Positions 32,919-40,310 of a stretch of 40,310 bases of DNA are shown piece after piece; the first letter of the stretch is position 1; each line of letters starts with the position of its first letter. This DNA is from Magnaporthiopsis rhizophila. Taxonomy: Eukaryota; Ascomycota; Sordariomycetes; Magnaporthales; Magnaporthaceae. The translations under genes were made by a program, and so were the position numbers. Below the pieces are notes generated by a model. That model searched no databases and was not told where the DNA came from. It worked only from the letters and a program-made list of their open reading frames with translations. The stretch covers positions 1 through 40,310 of the forward strand of contig PYSS01000200.1 of assembly GCA_003049465.1 (NCBI GenBank). Direction: 5' to 3'.

Positions 32919-33561
32919 GGGGTGGGCTTGAGCCGGCCGGCCGGCCCGGGGGAGGAGGAAGGAGGGGGGTGACCACGTGTAACCATTTTTTGGCCCAGCA
33001 ATAAGCTGGCTTTGGTAGATTTTGGTGTGGTGTAAAATGGAATATTTTATTCCTAAACGGTTCTCGTGAACATGTTCTGCCTTCCGTGCCGTGAACGAAC
33101 GCCGAGGCTGCCAAGGCTTCGGATGCTCCATCATAGGAACCAGTAAAAGCAAAACGTAGGCTGGACAGGGTGATGGGATGATCACCTGGAACCAACTTTT
33201 TGGAAATGTTCTTAGCTGTGGTGTGGCCCATGCTAAATATTTCTTTTCACGAGAAAGCTAGCAACCGGTTACTTTTGCCTATGAAAAAGAGTACATAGTT
33301 GTCAACTTTTATCGGCCTTTTTTAGCCGAATTTTTTAAAGTGCAAAAAAAAAAAAAAACATAAAAAAGAAAGTTGAGCCTGGGCCAGGACCTCATGCCAC
33401 CGAATTCCAGAAATCTTTCCTACGGTCTTTGCAAGCAAGGTACGCCTGCAGACTCGGCTGTCCGCTAAGCTGCTTTCACGACCCTGTCTGTCATTACATC
33501 TATCTATCCTTTCTCACGGGTTTGATTGCGGTAGTAACCCGCGCGGCTAGTTAGGTAATTA
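32919..33561. other. 3' flank of CVNH gene 2 and transition to the repeat block
   Basis: The sequence begins with a GC-rich stretch (GGCCGGCCGGCCCGG at 32935-32949), then turns mixed, with a poly-A run at about 33343-33358. No gene is recognised. Confidence 0.5.
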
Positions 33562-33663
33562 AGTCAGTGCACCCCATATCGGCCACCCCCCATGACGGCC
33601 ACCTGGCCAAGGCCCATTGCACCACCAACCCCGGTATATTTAACTGCAAATATTTACCTTTAT

Positions 33664-34200
33664 TTAACCAACCATAATGCAAAAATGTACTGATTCCTGA
33701 TCAGAATTTTCCGCGCTTTCAGATGCACTTTTATCCACCTTTATAATTTTACCCCTTATTTTTGCAACTTGGCGTATATCCATAAAGGCCTGGTTGGGGT
33801 CCGGCACAACTCTTTTTTTTTATAAGGGTATTGCGCTTTTAATTCGGCTTTTAACTGCTTAATTTTTTGCTGGGCCGTAATTAATTCAAATTTATGCATT
33901 TTGTACCTTTTTTAAACCTTTCGGAAAAAAAGCCGTGCTGTGGAATTTTGCGGGGTTTGGTTTTAGAAAATGCTAATTTGGGTGGTTAGGTTTTGGTTTT
34001 GTTTAAAAATTTCCCAGCCAATTTAAAACAGCCAGAAAAAAATCTTTAAATGTTTTTTGGCTTTAGTATTTTTAATAAATTATTAAATTGCGGATTGCCG
34101 GTTGTTTTGGTTGAAATTTTTAAGTAAAAACCGGTTTATAAGGGGTTTTTGCAAGCCTGTTATTCGCCACCCTAATGCAATTATATAAAAGGTAAAAATC
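33664..34200 (-). pseudogene. C-terminal remnant of a pogo/Fot1-type transposase
   Basis: Reading the minus strand, a coiled-coil-like segment MHKFELITAQQKIKQLKAEL preceded by ARLFFRKV (around 33810-33945) continues, after a frame change at an A/T homopolymer near 33815-33825, into VVPDPNQAFMDIRQVAKIRG and an acidic Ser/Glu tail (SASESAENSDQES), ending at a TAA at 33664-33666. This order (coiled coil, Lys-rich patch, VxPDPNxxF, acidic tail) is the typical C-terminus of fungal Fot1/pogo-like transposases of the Tc1/mariner superfamily. Upstream (towards 34200) the frame is full of stops. The DDE catalytic part could not be recognised, presumably destroyed. Confidence 0.55.
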
Positions 34201-34755
34201 TTAATATATATATAAATATAGGTTGTTAAAAATTAATGCTTTTTTATTATTATAAAACAGGTAAATAAAGTTTAAAATTTTAATTTTTGGCGGTAAGCAT
34301 ATTTAAAAAAGCTGATAATAAATAAATCCAAAAATTGCAAAATATAAAAGGTATAAATAGGTAAATATAATAAATAAACGTTATTTTGCAGGTAAAAAAA
34401 TATAAATTTTTTGGTTCTATAGGATTTATAATTATCCAGTATTAAAAAATATAATATAATAGCAAAGGATTAAATACCCGGTAAGGAAAAATTTTTATAA
34501 TTATTTAATTTTAATATTATTAATAATTCATTTATTATTAGTTATAATAAATTCCCAGCTTTTAAAAGGGCCTAAATTTTTCGGAAATTATTATTTTTAT
34601 ATGCTTTTTTTTAAATATAATAAATGAAAGAAGGGTAATTTTTATAGCTGAAATATATTTGATAAAAAAGGTTCAAATGCGAGTTTCGGGATTTTTGTTT
34701 TATAAAAGCCGGGCTTTTGTAAGGTTTAAAATAAATTTATTATCTGTTTTACTTT

Positions 34756-34883
34756 TGTCACGGCACAGCAGCTGGGTGCTAGGTTGAAGATCTGTTGTTG
34801 CACAAGGAGGAAGGTCCGCTAGCTCCGTAAGGAGCCGGCGGATCACTGGCTAAATACAGGTGTGCGGGCTTGGTCCCGTGACA
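34756..34883. mobile_element. Solo LTR, 128 bp, with target-site duplication
   Basis: The segment starts TGTCACGG and ends CCGTGACA, perfect 8-bp inverted ends in the TG...CA form of LTR elements. It is flanked by the direct repeat ACTTT (34751-34755 and 34884-34888), a 5-bp target duplication as made by Ty3/gypsy and Ty1/copia integrases. The interior is GC-balanced and not RIP-like, in sharp contrast to the flanks. No internal retrotransposon sequence is attached, so it looks like the product of LTR-LTR recombination. Confidence 0.75.
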
Positions 34884-35144
34884 ACTTTTTTACAGGCCCT
34901 TTTTATTAATATTATATATATTTTCCGGTTTTATTTGGGTTATTCCAGAAATTTATAAATATGCTCACCATTTTTTAATTATAATAATAATAATATTTTT
35001 AATATATGCAAATTTTATATGCTGTATTTTTCCGGTACGGATTTTTAAATATCGGCCTAAAAAACCACGAATTTAATACTTCCCGAGGGGCTAGGAGGTA
35101 TTTTTTTGCCGGAGGATTTTTTGCGCAAAAAACCAAACTTTTTG

Positions 35145-35343
35145 TTACAACCACAGCTGGCAGGGGGCAGAAGGGCTGGGGCTAACCCCCAGCACAACGC
35201 CTTTACCCCGCAATCATGGAAGCCAAAAGCTGAATAACTAAGGCCAGAACAGTGCAAGGAGTTACATAATCAGGTACTTACCTAATCAGGATTTATAGAT
35301 CTGCAGCAAAATAACAAATCCAAAAATTTGTGGATTTGTAACA
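35145..35343 (+). other. Candidate 5' LTR of the gypsy element (weak)
   Basis: TGTTAC at 35145-35150 and GTAACA at 35338-35343 are inverted ends of the TG...CA type lying just upstream of the gag remnant. The right end falls inside the 35-bp array and the same GTAACA recurs at 35373-35378, so the boundary is ambiguous. No primer-binding site was recognised, and the 3' LTR is outside the window. Confidence 0.2.
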
Positions 35344-35430
35344 AAGCAACAAATCCAAAAATTTGTGGATCTGTAACAAAACAACAAATCCAAAGATCTG
35401 CGGATCTATAACAGAGCAATAAATCCAAAA
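35313..35430. repeat. 35-bp palindromic tandem repeat, about 3.4 copies
   Basis: Units begin AACAAATCC at 35313, 35348 and 35383 and AATAAATCC at 35418, an exact 35-bp period. Each unit contains AAATCCA ... TGGATTT, an inverted repeat, and adjoining units form a second one (GGATTTGT ... ACAAATCC). A diverged partial copy precedes 35313. The array separates the AT-rich block from the gypsy coding remnant. Confidence 0.85.
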
Positions 35431-35640
35431 AAACATAATACGGAAAGGTTACGGATATATAAAGGTAAAAAATTTCCTATTATGTCAAATAATTTTTAAT
35501 TAAAGCTTCGGTATCAATTAACCTAAATTAGCTCCAAAATAATCCTTTAGGCAAACAATCGAAACCTTTATTATTATTTTAATTCCCCAGCACAAATAAC
35601 CTTATAAAAATCATACTATTTAGCACCTTTCCTAATATAC

Positions 35641-36480
35641 CTTATCTTAAAAGCAAAAAACTATTTATAATATTTTAATTGATCCTGTTCAGTACTTACC
35701 GAAAATAACAAACAATAATAATTATATCGATCATAAATAAAAAATTCAAAAATATTATTATTGCTAGCAAAATATATAATAATCCTTCGGCAGCTATACA
35801 AACATTTATCGCAAAAATCGAAAAATTTAAAAAAGCTTAAACCAAACCCCATATTATTATCAAATTTTACAAATTCCTTTTACCTAATAAATATAATAAA
35901 AAAAAACAAAATTAAAATATTCCTAACCAAATACAAAAAATACTTTTTGTTTTACCGAAATTATTTTTAGCAAAAAAAACAAAAAATTGCCTATACAGCC
36001 ATACACCTAAATGGCAAAATTAAGGATTGGTTCGAACTTATTTGATCCAATTATCTAAAAAAATATAATAAGTCCAAAAAAAAAACCAAACTGGTATTTG
36101 CCAATTTCGAAAAGTTCGGAAAAAAGGTTACCAAAATTTTTAAACAAATTAACAAAAAACGGGTGGCCAAAAAAAAATTACTTTAGCTCCGGCAAAAAGG
36201 CCCCATATTAATTTATATTTCCAAATTCCAACAACTGGTTAATAAGCTTAATTAAACAAAGGATACCAAAATAACCCAATTTTATTAAAGGCTAAAAAAT
36301 AATATAAAAAATAAACTATTCAAATAAAAATAACCTGAAAATTTTGTTAATTATATTATTATAATTATCCGTATTAATAATAAACTGTACAAATATCGCC
36401 TCGAGAAAAAAATTCAACAAACCAAACCAGTAACGCAAAATAATAAAGCTAACCAAAAAAAGGCAAAATAATAATAATCT
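35641..36480 (+). pseudogene. gag remnant of the gypsy element
   Basis: From 35761 the frame reads a helical region, then FLTKYKKYFLFYRNYF, a stop at 35968-35970, IAYTAIHLNGKIKDWFE, VFANFEKFGKKVTKIFKQI, LRQKGPILIYISKFQQL and ITQFYWRLKNNIK-like segments (with stops in place of Trp). This is the capsid pattern of fungal gypsy gag proteins (Y-A-A-I-x-L-x-G-x-A-x-x-W-F ... L-x-Q-x-G-S-x-x-x-Y-x-x-x-F). At least five stops interrupt it. Confidence 0.8.
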
Positions 36481-36554
36481 ATAATTTATAATATATATTT
36501 TGGATTTATAAATTTTAATACTGGAGCTATATACCAGCAAAAGGAACAAAAACA

Positions 36555-36850
36555 CATTAAATTTAAAAATCCAAAAAATAGGAAATATTTTAAATATGGA
36601 AAAAAAAATATATTAAAAAAGATTATTCGCAAAAAAACCAACAAACAATTATCCTTTACCAAAAAAACGCGCAAAAAAAAAACGAACCTATAATTTTGGC
36701 TTTACCCAAAATAATATAATAAACAAAAAAAAAACAATCTGTATTTCGGAGCATCGTTTAGCTAAATTTATTATTTTAACAAAAGTTGTATAATCTATCG
36801 CTCCGATAAAAATGCTACAAAGTATTATCCAAAACGATAAATTGCTATAA
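36555..36850 (+). pseudogene. Zinc-knuckle and second Cys/His motif remnant of gag-pol
   Basis: One frame has NRKYFKYGKKNILKK, where a CCHC knuckle (C-F-K-C-G-K-x-G-H) would read with both first cysteines changed to Tyr. A second piece, from about 36747 in another frame, reads IYYFNKSCIIYRSDKNATKY with PKR after it, resembling the YDDxCxxHxSDKxxxxYP motif often found after the knuckle in Sordariomycete gypsy elements. Confidence 0.5.
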
Positions 36851-38479
36851 TATAACAGGTTAACCAACCCCGGTTTGGTAACTAAAAAAAAATTGGAACA
36901 AACACCGCCCCCATAATATCCGAAAAAAAAATAACGCAGCAATGCACGTTTCGGAAAAATTTAAAAAGCTAACTTAATACAAAAGCATATCAAATACCTC
37001 GGTTAATAATTTTGAGAAAAATTTAAATACAAATGCAAAAATAAAACAATTTTTGGGCCAAACGCATTTAATATAAGCCCAAAAAAAAAATTTAAACCTA
37101 ATAACGCTTAAAAAAACCACAGAAACAGATCCTAATAATAAAAAATTTGACAAATAATAATAATAATATATTATTAATTTCAAAAAACTTTAGCAAAAAC
37201 TCGATTAATAACTAATTAATATAAAAAAATAATCCCCTATAACCAAAAAAAAATACGAAAAGCGTATATTTTATTTAAATTCCGGAAAATAAACCAATAA
37301 TTTTGGGATTAGCCCAAACCTATCGGTAATTTAATATACAAAAAACCGGCGCAAAATAATAAAAAAAAACTTTTAAATTAGTTAAAAAATAATTAATCGG
37401 TTATTTATTATAGGGCATTATTTAAAAATATTCCGAACCTGGACCAGCAATTAATACAGTTATATATATTAAATTATAAAAATATAAACCCCGATGCAGG
37501 CCATTATAACGAGCTTTTTTGGGCCAAATGCTTATATAATAATTGCTAGTAATATATAGCCAAAAAGCTAAAGCACAATTTTTTTCCACGAAAAAAGGAA
37601 AAAGGATCAATATAATATTTATAATAAAAATACCAGCTTCCGAAATGGTAAATAGCAAAAATAGGTTACAAAAATTTTGTAACAATTTTTAAATTATTAC
37701 CAGCGTATTTTATAATATGTTTAACAAAAATCCTTATATACCAGATATGCGGAAAACCGGAATGCAAAGTATATATAAAAAAAAAATAAGGGCCTAAATA
37801 AATAAATTTGCCCAATTAATAAAAGCAATCGAGGCCCAAAAACAGGTGCCCTAAGCAAAAAATTAGGGAATTTACCCAAAAATAAGGTATAAATAGGGCA
37901 ATAATTAGCAAAATTTTTAACAATAATAATTACCGACCAGTATAAGTATATCAGGATAACAATATACTGAAAAAAGCGAAAAATAAAAATTATAATCGAT
38001 TATAAAGTTTAAAAAAACTATTTTTTGCTAAAAATAATAAAAAGGTACAATATTCCGATATATTAAAAAAAAACCATATAACCTTATAATAATAAAATGG
38101 AAACCAATTATATTTAATAAAAAAAGGATTAATATTAAAACTAATTAATTTAAATTTCGATTCCTGGGGAAAATTTACAAAATAATCCTGGATATTATAA
38201 ATATAAAAAGGAAAAATTTAATTTTAAACCTTTTATAATTTAAAAAGTATAATCTTTTAATAAATTAAATTACCAAACAAATTTAATAAAGAAAATTGCT
38301 ATTAATTAATAAAAAAGCCCAATAATTACAGATCCCGGATAATAAAAAATAAATGCCAAAAAGGATAATTATAACGGCAGTAAAATTTGGCAATTAACTC
38401 TAACAAACCGCATTAACCAAAATACTAATAAATACGGATACAAACAAATCCGATAAATAAAAAATCACCGAGAAAAAAT

Positions 38480-39420
38480 TTAAAAACGTTCCTAAAAAAT
38501 ATTATAAATATTGGAAATTGTTTCAAAAAAATTTAAAAACGGTATTACCAAAATATGAACCATTTAACCACAAAATTAAGTTTAAACCGGAAGCACAATT
38601 TAAATATCAAAAGCTGTACCGATTAAATTTTTGACAAAAAAAGCTGCTATAAAAACAGCTTAAAGAAAAAATTAGGAAAAAATTAACCAAATTTTCCGAT
38701 TTTCCTGTGGGATACAGGATTTTGTTTATTTTTAAAAAAAATGGGGAGAAACAGATATATATCAATTACTATTTATTAAATTAAAAAATAATAAAAGATC
38801 GGTATCCTTTATTTTTAATCGACAAACTTAAAAATAAGCTTGGAAAAAATCGGTGGTTTACAGCCCTAAATTTATACAAAGCATATAGCCTGTTAAAAAT
38901 TAAAAAGGGAAATAAATAAAAAACCGCTTTTCGAACCAAGCTTGAAATTTTTAAGTTACTGGTAATAATTTTCGGATTTATTAATATACCAGCCACATTT
39001 TAGCAAATAATTAACCATATATTACAAAAATACCTTAATATTTTTATCTTTATATACCTGAATAATATTTTAATCTTTTTAAAAATATTGGAAAAATATA
39101 AACAATATATGCATAAAATATTGCAAAAATTGCAGGATATAAAATTTCTGATTAATCCGGATAAATATATATAGCATTTTTTAAAGGTGGTTTTTTTCGG
39201 GTTTATTATTAAATAAAAAAAAATCCGGATAAAACCCAAAAAAGTACAAGCGGTAAAAAACTGGCCTATATTTATCACGGTTAAAAAAATACAAAATTTT
39301 TTAGGATTTTTGAACTTTTATCGAAAATTTATCCAAAATTTTAACAAAAAAATTATACTATTTACAAATTTTACCAAAAATAACACCCAATTTTATTAGG
39401 GAACATAAAAATAAATAGCT
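38480..39420 (+). pseudogene. Reverse transcriptase remnant (Ty3/gypsy)
   Basis: The frame reads PKYEPFNHKIKFKP, FPVGYRILFIFKKNGEKQIY, KDRYPLFLIDKLKNKLG, WFTALNLYKAYSLLKIKKG, KTAFRTKLEIFKLLVIIFGF, INIPATF, YLNNILIF and FLGFLNFYRKFIQNF, in the order of gypsy reverse transcriptases. The catalytic YxDD box is YLNN at 39055-39066, with both Asp codons changed to AAT. The first catalytic Asp (LDL) is also Asn (LNL). Stops lie at family Trp/Gln positions. Confidence 0.92.
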
Positions 39421-39890
39421 TTCAAATTGCTAAAAAAAGCTATTATCCAAATACCGGTATTAGCAATATCAAACCCAAAAAAACCCTTTAAGGTTAAAAT
39501 TAATACGTTAAATTTTGCTATCGGGAAACAGCTAAAATAGCAAAATAATTAAAAAAAATTGCACCTTTGCGCACTTTTTTTGCAAAAATTAAATAAACCT
39601 AAACTAAACTATCAAATTTATAATAAAAAATTTCTCGCCATTATTAAAGCTTTAAAAAAATAAAAAATATATTTGTGCAAAACTAATTATTAAATTATAA
39701 TATATACCGATTATAAAAACCTATCACAATTTACCACCAGCCAAATACTGAACAAAAAATAAATCCAATAAAACCAATTCCTTCAAAATTATAACTTTCG
39801 AATTAAAATCAAAAAAAAAATCAAAAAACGGCCGAATAAACGCTTTAAACCATTAACCAAATTATTAAATAAATATACCACCAAAAATAT
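39415..39890 (+). pseudogene. RNase H remnant of the gypsy element
   Basis: In the reverse-transcriptase frame: AFKLLKKAIIQIPVLAISNP, KPFKVKINTLNFAIGKQL (the family D-A-S-D with the Asp positions changed to Asn), LNYQIYNKKFLAIIKALKK, and IYTDYKNLSQFTTSQILNKK. These match the gypsy RNase H domain. Two of the acidic active-site residues are lost. Confidence 0.88.
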
Positions 39891-39989
39891 GCATAATTTT
39901 GGCCAAAGGATTAAATAGATCCCTAATTCCGGTGCAGCAGGCATTGGCCAAAATAACCCAATAAAAAATTTGAACCCCAAAAAAAATCC

Positions 39990-40310
39990 AGCAAATTTAC
40001 AGCCAAATAATTAATAAATACCAAAAAATTATTAAAACCTGGAAAAAATTTCGGCAATATTATAAATTTATAAAAATTTGTGCTAAAGTACAAAATGCAA
40101 TTAAAAATTGCAAAAATTATACAAAAAACAAAATTAGCAGGCATAAACCTTATAAATTATTATAATTTTTACCAATATTTAATAAAACATAGTAAAAAAT
40201 TACGGCAAATTTTGTTACAGAGCTATCCAAATTAAAAAAACCCCTTATAAATATTTAATATAATAATATTATAATAATAATCAACCAATTTACCAAATAT
40301 ACTATATACC
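39990..40310 (+). pseudogene. Integrase remnant, truncated by the window edge
   Basis: In a frame one base away from that of RNase H the sequence reads a degraded HHCC region (IKNCKNYTKNKISRHKPYKL), then LPIFNKT, ITANFVTELSKLKKPLIN and IIIIINQFTKYTIY. This matches the zinc-binding domain and the first strand of the gypsy integrase core. The first catalytic Asp (x-D-F-V-T-E-L) is Asn at 40208-40210. The rest of integrase and the 3' LTR lie beyond 40310. Confidence 0.8.

Larger units (their letters stand above)
33562..35440. other. AT-rich, RIP-like degraded block with nested repeats
   Basis: From about 33630 the sequence turns abruptly AT-rich with many TA steps and few intact codons, the look of DNA altered by repeat-induced point mutation. 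It contains the transposase remnant, the solo LTR and the 35-bp array listed separately. Two islands keep normal composition: the LTR (34756-34883) and about 35085-35275. At 33562 the sequence AGTCAGTGCACCCC, preceded by TA and followed by two GGCCACC units, could be the left terminal repeat of a DNA transposon; its partner was not found. Confidence 0.6.
35440..40310 (+). mobile_element. Decayed Ty3/gypsy LTR retrotransposon, right end outside the window
   Basis: A plus-strand reading shows gag, a zinc knuckle, reverse transcriptase, RNase H and the start of integrase in the Ty3/gypsy order. The whole element is AT-rich with frequent TAA/TAG codons, Asp-to-Asn and Cys-to-Tyr changes and at least two frame changes (between gag and the region near 36750, and between RNase H and integrase), the mark of RIP plus small indels. 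Gag and reverse transcriptase are in the same frame. The region 36860-38450, where protease is expected, could not be read with confidence. It cannot encode an active element. Confidence 0.9.

Noticed and set aside
35313..35430. 35-bp repeats as a CRISPR array
   Set aside because: The repeats are contiguous without unique spacers, and the host is a eukaryote.
37422..37685. Open frames on the minus strand in the AT-rich block (also 35661-35852, 36688-36942, 39000-39278)
   Set aside because: They are antisense shadows in RIP-like DNA, made of Phe/Ile/Leu/Tyr/Asn; the meaningful reading is the decayed plus-strand gypsy polyprotein.

Overview
The window is genomic DNA of a filamentous ascomycete, most likely a Sordariomycete. 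The evidence is short 60-110 bp GT-AG introns with CTAAC/CTGAC-like branch sites, GC-rich third codon positions, family content typical of Pezizomycotina (Pth11-like rhodopsin-domain receptor, pisatin-demethylase-type P450, CBM18 and cyanovirin-type secreted proteins), and an AT-rich block at the right end that looks RIP-mutated (repeat-induced point mutation). The species cannot be named from the sequence alone.

Left part (1-12.1 kb, all minus strand): a seven-helix Pth11-like membrane protein (936-2272), a short-chain dehydrogenase with an organelle-type leader (3036-4161), an intact Xaa-Pro aminopeptidase of the pepP type (4883-6562), a PHO80-like cyclin (7389-8525) and an acetolactate-synthase-like thiamine-diphosphate enzyme (10143-12065). 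The last gene needs a GC-AG intron placed directly after its catalytic glutamate codon.

Middle (12.1-25.2 kb): a gene-poor 5 kb gap that may hold a decayed sugar-transporter relic; a class I methyltransferase (17121-18297, +); a convergent secreted CBM18 chitin-binding protein with a His/Asn-rich glycosylation-repeat segment (18796-19819, -); a 3.6 kb gap; and cytochrome P450 number 1 (23462-25197, +).

Right-middle (25.2-33 kb): a secreted cyanovirin-N-homology protein (25725-26653, -), cytochrome P450 number 2 (28255-30051, -), a small Cys-rich ORF with a probable frameshift (30735-31034, -) and a second secreted cyanovirin-N-homology protein (32179-32918, +). The two cyanovirin genes share a phase-0 intron between the half-repeats and an extra TCxxC...CxC cysteine module. 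Three candidate secreted carbohydrate-binding proteins therefore lie within 14 kb, close to a repeat-rich block, as is common for fungal effector-like genes.

Right end (33.6-40.3 kb): an AT-rich block with the remnant of a pogo/Fot1-type transposase on the minus strand, an almost unmutated 128-bp solo LTR with a 5-bp target duplication, a 35-bp palindromic tandem repeat, and a decayed Ty3/gypsy retrotransposon on the plus strand (gag, zinc knuckle, reverse transcriptase, RNase H, start of integrase) that runs off the window edge. Its active-site Asp-to-Asn and Trp-to-stop changes are what RIP produces.

No polyketide synthase, NRPS or terpene synthase is present, so the P450s, methyltransferase and dehydrogenase do not form a recognisable complete biosynthetic cluster. 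All exon boundaries are read by eye from splice motifs and frame continuity.
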